From Strigamia acuminata (taxonomy: Eukaryota; Arthropoda; Chilopoda; Geophilomorpha; Linotaeniidae), in assembly GCA_949358305.1 (NCBI GenBank), contig CASHSZ010000084.1:124001-188000 (forward strand): a stretch of 64,000 nt of DNA, given 5' to 3'. The position numbers and the translations under genes were made by a program. The first letter of the stretch is position 1, and every line of letters begins with the position of its first letter. Below are positions 43,313 to 53,699 of this stretch, piece by piece. Under the pieces are notes generated by a model, which was not told the DNA's origin, did not search any database, and was given only the letters and a program-made list of their open reading frames with translations.

Positions 43313-44005
43313 TCATAGTGCCGCTCGGATCGAAGAGGGCGTTCTGTCCACTATGGGCAGCTGCCAATGCTGTGGTATGCCGATTGGGATTAGCCAGATT
43401 TTATGGCTCGGACGTGGATAGAACCTTCTCATTACCGCTCTCGCCTCTGAGTATTGATGGGCCAACATGAACTGTATGGATGCCGTGGGAAATGCGAATA
43501 CTCGACGATACAACGGATCTTCGGTCAATATATGGAGATAAGAATTGACTATGTAGTTGTAGACCCATGAGTCCTTCCCCGGTGTCAGCCTAAGCAACGC
43601 CGCCATTTCTTCAGCTGTTACAACAATCTCTCTGTTCGGCAAAGTGACCCCAATTGTCACGAATATTCTTTTTTGGAACATACTGTAGGTGATCCCTTCC
43701 AAACCATATCCAGTGAGGTCGTCCGGAAAAACAGAGTCAGACAAGCATGGGATTAATGCAGCCATTTTTGATGCATTAAACTCTGCTGGTTTTTCTGGCT
43801 CTGCTGCCTCCTCCACTGACTTTAAAGGCTGTTCTGACTCTATGACCCTTCTTACGGCTTGATTGTTTGATGCAATGACAGAAGCAGTCGTCGTCCGGTA
43901 ACGCTTGGCTGCTATTGCATCACTGTGTGACAGGGCCTGATTGATTTGCTCCCTCTCAGCTAAGGGAGCATCTGCCACACGGGTTTGTATGGCCTTTCTG
44001 GCCAT
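43313..44005 (-). CDS. Ulp1/adenain (C48)-like protease domain protein, copy 1
   Basis: 230 codons from ATG 44005. After a charged N-terminus the C-terminal half reads KDSWVYNYIVNSYLHIL, VFAFPTASIQFMLA, IWLIPIGIPQHWQLPIVDR. This matches the Ulp1/adenain order W-(L/V)-x-D/N-x-x-(I/V)-N-x-Y...(F)...IPI-x-x-x-H-W-x-L-x-x-(V)-D, giving candidate catalytic His and Asp. The Q and catalytic Cys that should follow are absent before the stop, so it is truncated, inactive, or continues in another exon. These enzymes cut SUMO-like or viral/transposon polyproteins. A related protein lies at 53877-54440. Confidence 0.5.
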   Translation of the reverse strand: MARKAIQTRVADAPLAEREQINQALSHSDAIAAKRYRTTTASVIASNNQAVRRVIESEQPLKSVEEAAEPEKPAEFNASKMAALIPCLSDSVFPDDLTGYGLEGITYSMFQKRIFVTIGVTLPNREIVVTAEEMAALLRLTPGKDSWVYNYIVNSYLHILTEDPLYRRVFAFPTASIQFMLAHQYSEARAVMRRFYPRPSHKIWLIPIGIPQHWQLPIVDRTPSSIRAAL

Positions 44006-44215
44006 ATTAGCCGTATACAGTAGTTGAAAGTGTAGCCTGCATGAAGTCTAATTTACAGGATAGTAGATTAATTAATTTATATTTGTAATCATTAAATGGA
44101 TGTATTTATCGATAGTTTTCGCGGATCCCCTGCCAATGCGGCGCCTTGCGGAATTTATGAAGAAGTACTCGTTTTCACCCAATTTATCAACCAGTGGACG
44201 AATCCGTTGAAAATA

Positions 44216-44434
44216 TTAAGTAAATTGGAAATACTCGTCATTCGTTAGTGCGAATTGAGCCGTCGTAATACCCCCAGTCTTATGTTCCTCCACCTGGAAC
44301 GTGAGTATCCCGTCAACTTCAACTCCAGCAATGAATTCTAGTAGTTTGAAGTTGGCGGCTACACCAGGCCGATTTCCACCAGGCCGATTTCCACGCATGG
44401 TGATGGCGGCCATGAGAAATCTAAAATTGAGCAT
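44216..44434 (-). CDS. Short coding-like exon, unknown
   Basis: Reads MAAITMRGNRP, GVAANFKLLEFIAGVEVDGILTFQVEEH and a hydrophilic end; no family recognised. The sequence immediately upstream (44408-44475) is shared with 58823-58893, where a similar start (MASTTMPVG) is cut off. It could be the first exon of the element or gene that contains the Ulp1-like domain. Confidence 0.3.
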   Translation of the reverse strand: MLNFRFLMAAITMRGNRPGGNRPGVAANFKLLEFIAGVEVDGILTFQVEEHKTGGITTAQFALTNDEYFQFT

Positions 44435-44475
44435 ATTTTATTTAATGTTGTATAAATATAATTTCTAATTCATTT

Positions 44476-44674
44476 CTAATTCACCGCATCATAGTAATCT
44501 TGACGGACCTGGACGTCCGTCAAGACCTGTGTAACTTCCGTTACAGTAACAACCTGTTTGTTAATAATGTTCTTTTTGAAGGTTTTGTTTCTGTAAGCTG
44601 AATTTCCCGCTTTTTGCGCTGCAGTTTTCCAGACCTCAAAGCTGGGTCCTTCAAACTGTTGTATGTGTCGTGAT
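44476..44674 (-). CDS. Terminal exon of an unknown gene
   Basis: A ttttag acceptor before SRHIQQFEGPSFEVWKTAA opens a 65-codon frame rich in K, V and T, ending TAG at 44478-44476. A perfect 10-bp hairpin (CTTGACGGAC, loop CTGGAC, GTCCGTCAAG; 44499-44524) lies inside the coding part. Unknown family. Confidence 0.35.
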
Positions 44675-44759
44675 CTAAAAATAAAAATAAAAGCATTTAT
44701 AGAATGAATAAATGAATAATTCTAGTATTATATACCTTCACTTCTTAGGGTGGTACTTG

Positions 44760-44803
44760 TTAGGTTAGGGTTAGGGTTAGGTTAGGTTAGGTTAGGTTAG
44801 GTT
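44760..44803. repeat. Interstitial TTAGG/TTAGGG tract
   Basis: About eight tandem units, mostly TTAGG with two TTAGGG. TTAGG is the ancestral arthropod telomere repeat. The tract is short and internal, so it is not a chromosome end in this assembly. Confidence 0.9.
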
Positions 44804-44981
44804 CAAGTGAACAAACAATTGTTTTCTGAGCCTCACCGGTCATCTATTAAAAGATAAGTTTAATAATAAAATTAAAAATCCCATATAATTATATACAAAC
44901 CTCTACATCTCACAACTCGTTGATATACGATTCCAATCCTACTTTATCACAAAGTAGTTTTGGATTCAGCTCATTCAACTT

Positions 44982-45012
44982 CTGTGTTCTATTTAAGTAA
45001 AATAGAACACAG
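44982..45012. repeat. Perfect 13-bp hairpin
   Basis: CTGTGTTCTATTT (44982-44994) and AAATAGAACACAG (45000-45012) around AAGTA. Confidence 0.9.
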
Positions 45013-45077
45013 TTAATGTGTCTGATCGGGACAAGTCTCTTTTCTATAAAAAAAAATTGATTATTATTTGATTTTAA

Positions 45078-45332
45078 TTATTGAACAACTAACTTATGTA
45101 AATTTTCTAATTTTAAATTAGCTTCAAGCCATTTATTAAATCCATGAAAAGCTTCCACCGGAAAGCTCTCGTACAGGCCACGTGCCTGCATTTTTCCTTT
45201 CACGGAAGAAGCTTTGTATGCTTTCGTATTTTTGATAACTTCTTGAGGTGTTGAAACATTATCAACATTGTCTTCATAGTTATCCTCATTTTGGTTCTCA
45301 TCATTGTCCTCAACATTGTCCTCAACCCCCAC
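45078..45332 (-). CDS. Acidic hypothetical exon
   Basis: 84 codons. An acidic stretch (VEDNVEDNDENQNEDNYEDN) then AYKASSVKGKMQARGLYESF and a helical end. No family recognised. Same strand as the neighbouring transposon-like exons. Confidence 0.25.
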   Translation of the reverse strand: MGVEDNVEDNDENQNEDNYEDNVDNVSTPQEVIKNTKAYKASSVKGKMQARGLYESFPVEAFHGFNKWLEANLKLENLHKLVVQ

Positions 45333-45469
45333 ACTTTTAAGGCTTTTTAGAAGTTGGATGACTAAAATATAATGTCAGTAGAAATAGGTAACCAGATAGA
45401 AATAATATTACATTACCTTGGTCTCTGTATTCCTTGTTTGCATAAAATAATCCTAAAAGATGCCTCAAC

Positions 45470-45494
45470 GAATCCAAACTTATTGTTTGGATTC
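45470..45494. repeat. Perfect 10-bp hairpin
   Basis: GAATCCAAAC (45470-45479) and GTTTGGATTC (45485-45494). Confidence 0.85.
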
Positions 45495-45559
45495 CAACGA
45501 TTTTAGCTTTCGAAAAACTTTTTCCTGGCCTCTAGATTTATTCGTCCTGCTTCGACCTT

Positions 45560-45962
45560 TGAAAACTTACGACATTCTTGCAAATGCTGCGTTAGGTAAC
45601 CTCTCGTATCCTTATTACATTTGGGACTTTTTCCCCTATGGTGTGTATAAGAGCTCCACGTTGTTGCGTGAGCTGTTTTGTTACTTGGCCTATTGACAAA
45701 AATCTCAACAATCGATTATTACAAACACCTTCTCTTCAAAAGCAGACCGGAAACAAGATGGCATGGTTTTTTCTAGCGATTTTCTTTCAGACCAGAGTAT
45801 TAGTTGTTTAAAGGACACATACATAATGTTTAAAGTTTTGTCGTCTGGCAGCATGCGCATGGCTCCGTGGGGGATTTTGGCGTTAGTAAACGTCGTCAAA
45901 ACCCCACTCATTCCAAAAGAGGGTTTCTTCATCTTTATTGGCTTCAATGTTACAGTTGGCAC
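45560..45962 (-). pseudogene. Harbinger/DDE_4-like transposase fragment
   Basis: Minus-strand text includes FKQLILWSERKSLEKTMPSCFR and VFVIIDC(F)EI, then RPSN-x-x-A-x-A-x-TWSSY in a neighbouring frame. The IIDC-E-I and RPSN...TWS-Y motifs are typical of the DDE_Tnp_4 domain (first catalytic Asp in IIDC). Surrounding frames are broken and no TIRs were found. Confidence 0.55.
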
Positions 45963-46274
45963 TGCAAAACAAGTGAGATTTCCATATGGAAAGTTGAATG
46001 GAAATATAGCTGCAAATGAATGTTTGGGGTGATAAATTTCTCACCATACAACCTTTCAGTTTCTCTGCAAAAAGTCAAGATTAACTGGTCAACTAACTGT
46101 AAGGTCGATTTGCTTATTATTTTAGAGGACAGGGACAGCTGGCAACATGCTAATACAAAGAATCACAAACATTTAAGGTGTTCATTTGGTATGCGTTCTT
46201 TTAATAAAGGAATAGAAAAAATGTTTGTCCAACTTTTCCACTGGTCAGCAGTAAATGATGAAAACCCAGAATGA

Positions 46275-46866
46275 ATTTTTTTGGGAATTCTACCCAGGCT
46301 TCAAGGCATTAAGAAATTGTCCATTTCAGACTGTATTGTATGGCAAATCTCCTTAGTGATAATTTTTTGCTCAAGCCAATGTAACGTAAGCCTCTTTGCA
46401 GTGCTAAGAAATAAATTATGCATTGGATCTAAAATTAAAGAAATGTATATATGTGAATAAGTTTCATTTTTTATGACTACAGTATAAACCTATTGTTGGA
46501 ACGGACGGCGATTCAGACTTCTATTCGTTGGCTTGTTGTTAGGGTTAAAACAATAAACCTTGTGGCGATGTGGTCTATTGTTCACGCTTCGCGATGGCGA
46601 GATTTATTTCCTTTCCGGAGTCTCCAGACTGGAAATAAATATTCTTTGGTACGGAATATAAAGCGGAGTCTCCAACTGAACGTTAAGAGACCGGAGAAAA
46701 GTTGCTACGGTTCTACACAATTTAGTAAAGTAAAAGGGGGCAGGACCCAACCCAAAAAGTAACACCCCTAGTTCATACAAAATCCCCTCCCAGAAAAATC
46801 TGAGAAACTTACGAGAAACTCATTGCACCAAATTAGCTTTTGCGCGATATTTGTTGGAATTAATTA
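46275..46866. other. No gene recognised
   Basis: A plus-strand open stretch at 46493-46762 has no family features. The rest is AT-rich. Confidence 0.35.
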
Positions 46867-47109
46867 CTACATAAACATAAATGAACCTTTCTCCACCAGA
46901 GATAAAGCGGTGTGAATACTTTCTATTTTAAAATGGGTGAAAACCAAAAAAGAATTAAGGGGTTTGAGATTAATAATAGGACGAAAACCGCCATCTTTCT
47001 TCGAGACTAGAAAGAGAAAACTGATTATTTGGTCTTCGCAGGGGAGAACCGGGTAGGCGGCTCCTTTATGAATCGTGCCCCTGACAAACAATAACAGTAA
47101 CAAGTTCAT
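46867..47109 (-). pseudogene. DIRS-like reverse transcriptase fragment
   Basis: Reads DQIISFLFLVSKKDGGFRPI then INLKPLNSFLVFTHFKIESI. This is RT motif 1-2 in the version found in DIRS/Ngaro-type elements (S-x-x-F-x-V-x-KKDGG-x-RPIINLK-x-LN, then FK-x-E). It ends before the YxDD box. Fragment only. Confidence 0.55.
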
Positions 47110-47195
47110 GATGTTGCAAAAATTGTCCTGAAATAATTTGTATCATTCCACATGCAGCACGATGAGTGTTCTAACTTCCAAGCCGATGGTTGTGT

Positions 47196-47999
47196 CTATG
47201 ATTTTCCCGGGTCGTAATTTATCTGAAATAATTTCAATGTTGTCATCAGACGCAGACCAATTGGCAAGAATGTACGATGATTGGTGACTTTTTGATTTAG
47301 GAGTACCAAATATATTTTGTCATCTTCCTTGTACGTGCAAGATAGTTTGAAAAAGTTCCTGTTTGGCGCTGCACCATCGCCAATAATAGTCAACACACGG
47401 AAGCCATAATCTTCTAAATTTCGTGTAGCTTCCCAAACTACTTTGTATAACATTGTTGCCGTGAGATTTGTGGTCGGATAATGCGCAAAAGCATACTTGA
47501 AGTCTGATGTCAATCCCCTAACAAATATAGCCTGCATGTGCGTAGCAATTGCAGGGAGAGGCGGATTGGTTCCAGTATTCAAAGAATTTTCCAAGTTTCG
47601 AACACAAACTTGGCTGTTATTCAGATTTGTAAATCCAATTATTTGGCCTGAGTATTTATCGTATGATGTAGAACTTTTAATTGTCATTTCATCAATAACA
47701 ATTGCTACATATTTTGGATGATTTGGAATGTTAGCAATCTGTGCAACTTGAGCCGTATCTTGAAAAATATGTTTGTGGATGCCAGGTTCAAAATGAAAAA
47801 AATGTCGACTTAATGTCCTGGGATGTGGTAGTTTTAAAAATCCTGTTGTCCGCATGGCTTCATAACCTGCGCTTGATTTACCATGAATATAAGCACACCA
47901 TCGCAGTATATCTGGTTTGGTTAGGTTAACAATTCTTTTTTTAATGAGATGTAAAAAAAAACATTTTTTCCAATTGCATGGATAATTGTAATGAAACAA
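47196..47999 (-). pseudogene. P-element-type transposase fragment
   Basis: 267 codons. Matches P-element/THAP9 transposase core: GYEAMRTTGFLKLPHPRTL, YVAIVIDEMTIKSSTSYDKY (catalytic D-E-M-x-I), IIGFTNL, HMQAIFVRGLTSDFKYAFAHY and TIIGDGAAPNRNFF (second catalytic Asp in DG). The N-terminal THAP domain and C-terminal region are missing and the last 40 residues lose similarity. The longest transposase frame in this stretch, but incomplete. It differs from the 40.3-40.8 kb relic. Confidence 0.75.
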
Positions 48000-49538
48000 T
48001 TAAAAAATATGTGGCGAGAATATTTATTTATTTTGAAAGAAATAAAAATTATTCTCCTTTTTGAATAGACGCGCTCGAAGGGAGTGAGATGGTTGCCATG
48101 GTAACGCCCTTCTCTTTGGCTGTGAGGCAATTAACACAGTCATGTGATGGCGGCGCCAACTTGCAATTTTTTAACTCTTTCGATGTCTCGTATTGCCATG
48201 CGTGCCTTGTGGTTGGCGTGTTTTTGTGCTTTATACCGAAATTTAGCTTCGATATTCACATCTCTCTCGCTCCACGTGTCTGTTCGGCCGCCACAAGCCG
48301 TCGCATGTCCAACAATCCCTGCGAAGTGTTTGAACTGACGGTTGGTGGTTGGTGAGAAACTTGAACGACGGTATTGGATACTGTCGTCTTCGTCTTCTCG
48401 GCAACTTGATTTTTAGGCACAAGCGGCCTTCGTGGCAGGCGAAGAACCTTTTGCGACGTCGTTGCTTTGGTTTTTGGTGTTGTAGCGCCGGAAGAAGCAT
48501 ATGGCAGCTGAGAGTGCACGCTCTTTGCGGCCGTCCTCAATTTCTTCTTCGGGGGTTGCGTTATAATTCCCAAAGATTGCCCATTGATGTTTACAAGATT
48601 GCCCGTTGCTTCCAGCAGGACAAGTACAATAGCCTACATCCGTGTTTACATGATAAACGTTTCCATTTTGCTTTTCACTTTGAACTTCGAAATAATCATT
48701 ACATTAGCTATCTAAAGAAAAACAAAATAAACAAATAAGCGAGAATAATAACTAGTTTTTTAATTAAATATACTCTTTTATTGTCAGTTGCTGTTAATCC
48801 TGATCTCTTTTCTGTCGGACCCGGAGTCGTAGCCCACGTTATCCGAACCTGAATCGGAAAAGGACGCCAGAACCTTCGACCTAGGTCGGGTCTGACGCCT
48901 CCCCACGTCTGGGGATCTCGGTTAGGTTAGGACGACTCTGACGACTCGGAATCGAGTGAAGGACATGGCGATGACTTGCGAGAATCAAAAGAAAAAGCGG
49001 ACTTCGCGGCCAGTCGAATCGCTTCTTGGGACATCGCAGGAGCCGTTGGCAGCAAAGTGGAGGACTTGAAGTCCTGTAGGCTCTTTTGAAACATTGATTG
49101 GAAATCTGATTCCTTCAACGCAGCCACGGACGGATTCGTGGTCGAATCGGTCGTAATGGCCGAAGCATCAAGTCATACTTTGAAAATCGGTGTTTGGGAG
49201 TTGCTGTTACTACTGCTGGTGGCATCGATACTGGTTCCTCATCACTACTTGGTTCACCTTGCTCCATTTGGTGTAATAGTGCGAATGCTCAAGAACCTCT
49301 GGATGTTGATGATTGGGGTGATATAGCTCTGACTTGTATGCTCGGTTGTTCATTAATATCTGCAGAATGAACCCCTACTCCTTCTTGACGCATATATGAA
49401 CTGTTGATTGCCTGACTCGTTCCCAAAACCTCGTCCAATATGTAAAAAAAGTGACATTTTTTTATCACAACACCTAAGCTCGCGTTTTCGACCGGGCAGC
49501 CCATGGAGTCACTGACATCCAGTCTACTCGGTGCCTTG
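48000..49538 (-). other. Coding-like low-complexity region, unassigned
   Basis: Minus-strand frames 48573-48256 (K/T/P-rich, MGIITQPPKKKLRT) and 49127-48927 (MAALKESDFQSMFQKSL, ending D/S/E-rich) look translated but match no family I know. The second resembles gag-like N-terminal text of DIRS or other retroelements. A CpG-rich patch at 48060-48330 could be a promoter. Confidence 0.25.
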
Positions 49539-49539
49539 C

Positions 49540-49612
49540 TGGGTTAGTTACACTACCCCTACACAATGGCATTCGGCCACGGGAATGCCCAAACAGCGCC
49601 AGACGAATGTCA
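49540..49612. repeat. LTR-related fragment
   Basis: CACGGGAATGCCCAAACAGC and GCCAGACG resemble the Gypsy LTR end at 14380-14410 (CACGGGAATGCCTAAACAGC, GCCGGACG). Probably a small relic of a related LTR. Confidence 0.5.
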
Positions 49613-49767
49613 TGTTCATTTTTTACAATTTCTGTTTAACAAAGCGCGCGATTAGAATACGAAATGTAAAACCAGCACACACTAAGACTAAGGTAATAAC
49701 AAGGTTTATTAGGAAAAATTCAGTAAAATTAAAAAAGAAATAACAAAACTTTCCAATCAGGAATATT

Positions 49768-50437
49768 CTACACACGTCCAAGGTGCAAGTACACAGTTAC
49801 AAGAGAATATTCATACCATGAAAGTGTTATTTTCTGGATTGACTCCAGCATGTCGTACTTAGTGACCCACTGAACATCGATGGATTGAACTAATTTCGTC
49901 TGCAGCGTGCTGTTAAGCTTAAACTCCGATTTTTTGGCTAATTTTACCAAAGACTTTGCGCGAGTAATTAATTCTACTAGAGTTTTGTGAATCTACGGTA
50001 CTGGCCAACTGTTATGCTGTTTTCTGAACTGTATTCAGCTGATGACCTGTGCAGCCAATCTAAATTAAATATCCAAATCCTTTAATCGTAGCAGCGCAAT
50101 TATCAGTAACAAAAATTACTTTATCTACATGAATTCCAATTTCATTTAAAACTGCTAGCGCTTCTTTCTGTGTTATATCACCAGTGGCATTCTTTGCTTC
50201 ACGGGTTTGAATTACTCGAGCGACCAATTTCTTTTTTAATCTGTACTGGATAGTTACAGCGAAATATTTTACGTTTGTCTGCTCGTGTGTCCAATGGTCG
50301 CACGTAACACCGAATTTTGATCCGTGTTCAATCTCGTGTATAACCTTCTGTTTTATCTTCGTATAATTAGATTTACAATGATTGGAAATTGTGTGTTGAG
50401 ACGGTTTAAGCGATCCAAATGATAGGCAGCCAAACAT
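49768..50437 (-). pseudogene. hAT-family transposase fragment
   Basis: The first part has PSQHTISNHC, FGVTCDHWTHEQTNVKYFAV (the T-D-x-W motif) and VIFVTDNCAATIKGFG (VTDN-x-A, catalytic region). After stops, another frame gives LVELITRAKSLVKLAKKSEF and VQWVTKYDMLESIQ (normally TRWNS-x-Y-ML). Several stops or shifts lie between, so this is a dead copy. The C-terminal dimerisation domain is not seen. Confidence 0.7.
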
Positions 50438-50658
50438 AAAACGAGATGAATGCCTGACCTAGATGTATTTTGAAGGGCAGCTAGCCGAAAAATGGCAATT
50501 CCCTTCGCAATCTTCACATCTGCTAAAGTCAAAGATTGAAACATGGGCACTGTGGAAAAATGAGACAAAGGTGAGTCTAGACAAACATCTATGGAAAGGC
50601 AAACGTGCCTAAAACGGGCAGCCATGTTGATTTGTGCGTAACATGAACCAGAGTGTTC

Positions 50659-50850
50659 TCAAAAACCATAGATAGATGCATGGACATCTTGTCTATATTC
50701 TTCGGCTCGAAATGGTGGAAAATAAATGGTGCCATTTGAAAGCACGTATCGTAATCCCTGCACATTCCCCACTACGGCACCGTCCGGTCGAATCCATTCG
50801 ATGCCCAAAACAATCCGGTGTGAAATGTCTGGAACAGACAGCTGCTGTAC
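50659..50850 (-). pseudogene. Dscam-like immunoglobulin-domain fragment
   Basis: After an acceptor-like tacagcag the frame reads LSVPDISHRIVLGIEWIRPDG, GLRYVLSNGTIYFPPF and RAEEYRQDVHASIYGF. Dscam adhesion receptors of arthropods carry W-x-x-x-DG, GLR-x-VL-x-NG-x-L-x-FPPF-x-AE-x-YRQ-(D/E)-VHA-x-x-Y-x-C at the end of an Ig domain. Here the expected YRC is YGF followed at once by TGA, so the disulfide Cys is lost. Flanked on both sides by transposase relics. Probably a displaced or captured pseudo-exon. Confidence 0.65.
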
Positions 50851-50869
50851 GTGAGGAAGGTTTGGAGAA

Positions 50870-51030
50870 AAAAATTGGGTTTTAACCCAATTTTCACTGC
50901 TAGCCTTTGCAGCCATTCATCCAGTTCCTGGAATTTGTTTGGATCTGGTAGGCAGTGAAATGATAATCCTCTGCATCTGGATTGTGAAACCTCACAGTTC
51001 AAAACCACGCAGGATTTGCCAACCGTTGTT
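50870..51030 (-). pseudogene. THAP zinc-finger-like fragment
   Basis: Reads CVVLNCEVS, LSFHCLPDPNKFQELDEWL. This fits the THAP start (C-x2-4-C ... F-x-x-P ... W) but the C-terminal C-x2-H pair is not visible. It lies just upstream, in another frame, of the Dscam-like piece. THAP domains are N-terminal in P and Kolobok transposases. Confidence 0.4.
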
Positions 51031-51234
51031 TGGAAATTTTGCTTGATTGCCGTTTTCAGGCACCCATTACGTTGACAGGAAGTGAAAGCTACTCTAGTAT
51101 TCCTGTATTCATACGCTTCTTACCTACAATCAATTCAAAAGCATAACATTGTTTAATGTACAAATTATACCGTGTTTGTATGTAACAAAAAAAAATAATA
51201 AGCCCACATCTTTGGGCGGAGTTGTCGGTTCCTT

Positions 51235-52128
51235 CTAAGACCAATTGGACGGTAGAAGAGTGGAACTGTATAATGACTGATCCTTGTTTTTCCGGGGCGT
51301 ACGACAGGAACTGTCTGCGAGTTTTAGGAAATATTTGAGGGAATAGCACGACACCACCAGAATGGAGTAAATCAAGGCAGTCTCTTTATAATTTTCGCGC
51401 AAAAACCTTTTTACACTAACACAGCGATCAGTTGTTAAACTCTTAATTCCTACTTTATTTTTATGCAGATGTTTGATCCCTCTTTTTAATGATTCTAATT
51501 CCATTGCGTTTGAACGTGTCATCTCATTGCACTAATCAGAAATTTGAATTATTATATAATTTTGTTTTCACAGTGATTGCTTACTTGCACAAGCTGCATA
51601 GACACAATTTGTGGATTTTTTACATCCATGAGCGTATAAGAACCATATTTAGCATAATGACCAGGGCTATCACATCGTGCATCACCAGCTAAATGTACCG
51701 GTAGTTCTTTTCCTGCAACAGCAGCAATAATTGCCTCTTGAGTTTTGACCCAAACTTGATGGATTGCTGGAACTAAGTAATGCTTCTGAATTGCATTGAT
51801 AGTACGGTATGAAAAGCAAGTTATCTGAAATTTGATAAACAAAAATAAGCAGAAGTTATAAGAAATATTGACTTTGTTTACTTTGGAATGCCTCATGAAG
51901 TTCATTGCTTTCACTCGCATTGACCCCAAAAGAAGAATGCTTGCAGCAATAGTAAGATTGCCATGTGGCAGATTTAATCAGTGGTTGAGATGACCAAGTT
52001 CTTGAGTGATAATTTGGGCATGTTTGGACAACCTCTATATATGAGCCCAAAACTCTCTTAACACAGCTTTTGCTGGTTTCCTGACAAACTGGACATTCAT
52101 TAAATAATTGCTTCAAACAGCTTTCGTA
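51235..52128 (-). pseudogene. Kolobok-like transposase, 3' part (interrupted by Tc1)
   Basis: From high to low coordinate: LFNECPVCQ, WSSQPLIKSATW, then a one-frame change to GSMRVKAMNFMRH; FSYRTINAIQKHYLVPAI-x-Q-VW; VHLAGDARCDSPGHYAKYGS; YTLMDVKNPQIVSMQLVQV; and in the next segment ELESLKRGIKHL with SLTTDRCVSVKRF. The GD-x-RCDSPGH-x-AKYG-x-Y and TTDRH-like motifs mark a DDE transposase group found in fish and invertebrates that I associate with Kolobok-type elements. Frameshifts show decay. The 5' part continues beyond the Tc1 insertion, at 53700-53780. Confidence 0.6.
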
Positions 52129-53699
52129 AGGTGCGTTTCATAATTATAAATCCACCCACAAATTTTGTGTTACAGCCAAACATTCTTCCCAACAATAAAA
52201 TTCTTTATATTGTTTGATTATAACATGTGTTTTTACAAGATTTTAAGAAGTTTTCGTTGAAAGAAAATTTTTTTTTATATTGTTATAGCAAAAATGTAAT
52301 TTTTAGGTGTTGCATAATTATAAATCCACATTTGGTTTCTATTAAATTTTTTTATTTTCAATAACCTATTGAACCACCTTTCTTTTCAATAACATTAATC
52401 ATTCTGTTATGCATGGAATTGACTAGATTTTGCATTGTCTCAGTTGAAATTTCTTCCCATTTCACTATAATTGCAAGTTTTAACTCCTCAGTTGATTCAT
52501 ATTGCTTTCCTTCTTGATATACTGATCTGGCAAGTATTCCCCATAGGTTTTCTATGGGATTCAAGTCAGGGGAACATGCTGGCCACTCCATTACTTGCAC
52601 TCCATTGTCCAAAAACCACTGAAATGTTGTTCGGGCATAGTGGATCGGCGCGTTGTCCTGTTGAAATTCCCAAAATGGGCCACCAATTTGCTCTCCAAAT
52701 GGCATAAGTTGTTTGTCAAGCAACTGTTGGTATGAATCAGCATTCATTCGACCACTGACAAAGGCAATATTACTTTTACCATTCCATCCAAACGCTGCCC
52801 AAATCATAACCGATCCTCCACCTTGCTGACGTTTTGAAAAAATCTGTTCATCTTTGCGTAAATCGTGCCAGTAATATTGCCATCCATCTGGGCCATCCAA
52901 ATTAAACTTTTTTTCATCACTGAACACTACTTTATGCCATTCCTTCTGCCAACACACTTTATCTTTTGCAAATTCCACTCTTTTCACCTTGTGTCTTGGT
53001 TTCAGAGATGGAGTGGTTTTTCTCTTCTTGTACACTAAGTGTTGACAGTTGCTCACAACTCTGGAGAGTGTAGATTTTGAAACATTAATGTCTGGACGCT
53101 TTGATAACTCCCCTAGGGTCACATTTGAATTGGAAATTTCACGTAAAATCGTTCGTTTTTGGCGGTCTTGTAGCTTTGATGGTCGACCACTGTGAATTTT
53201 GGTGCCATATTTGTCTCTCAATTTCACACAACTGTTGATAAGACCATGACTTCTGTCCAAAAGTCTTCCTATTTCTCTGTTGGATGTATTCTGTTCACTT
53301 AAGATTGATATTTGTCCTTTTTCAAAGTCAGAAAGTGGTAATCCACGAGGCATGGTTAAAATGAATGCACAGCAAAAATGAAAGCGAAAGTAACAAATGT
53401 GACAGTTAGAAAACATTTAAAAAACGTCATTATAATTAGCTAGAAGCACCCTCTATGATCCGTTAAAAAAACTATTGCCCACAACCTTAGAACCAAATGT
53501 GGATTTATAATTATGCAACACCTAAAAATGACATTTTTGCTATAACAATATAAAAAAAAATTTCCTTTTAACGAAAACTTCTTAAAATCTTGTAAAAACA
53601 CATGTTATAATCAAACAGTATAAAGAAATTTATTGTTGGGAAGAATTTTTGGCTGTAACACTGAATTTGTGGGTGGATTTATAATTATGAAACGCACCT
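52129..53699 (-). mobile_element. Complete Tc1-type DNA transposon
   Basis: 1571 bp with 209-bp terminal inverted repeats (52129-52337, 53491-53699) flanked by TA at 52127-52128 and 53700-53701. Each TIR holds two copies of a CATAATTATAAATCCAC motif, one at the outer end and one about 170 bp inward. This IR/DR layout is known from Sleeping Beauty-type Tc1 elements, where each copy binds transposase. The transposase frame is intact. Confidence 0.95.
52358..53353 (-). CDS. Tc1-type transposase, intact
   Basis: 331 codons from ATG 53353 (MPRGLPLSDFEKGQI); an upstream in-frame ATG at 53416 would add 21 non-conserved residues. The N-terminal paired-like helix-turn-helix halves (IGRLLDRSHGLINSCV; SKRPDINVSKSTLSRVV) bind the TIRs. 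The catalytic domain has VVFSDEKKFNL, FQQDNAPIH and DLNPIENLWG, with 34 residues between the second D and E: DD34E, the Tc1 signature. GGGSVMIWAAF is the usual Gly-rich box. No stop or frameshift is seen, so it may be active. Confidence 0.95.
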   Translation of the reverse strand: MPRGLPLSDFEKGQISILSEQNTSNREIGRLLDRSHGLINSCVKLRDKYGTKIHSGRPSKLQDRQKRTILREISNSNVTLGELSKRPDINVSKSTLSRVVSNCQHLVYKKRKTTPSLKPRHKVKRVEFAKDKVCWQKEWHKVVFSDEKKFNLDGPDGWQYYWHDLRKDEQIFSKRQQGGGSVMIWAAFGWNGKSNIAFVSGRMNADSYQQLLDKQLMPFGEQIGGPFWEFQQDNAPIHYARTTFQWFLDNGVQVMEWPACSPDLNPIENLWGILARSVYQEGKQYESTEELKLAIIVKWEEISTETMQNLVNSMHNRMINVIEKKGGSIGY

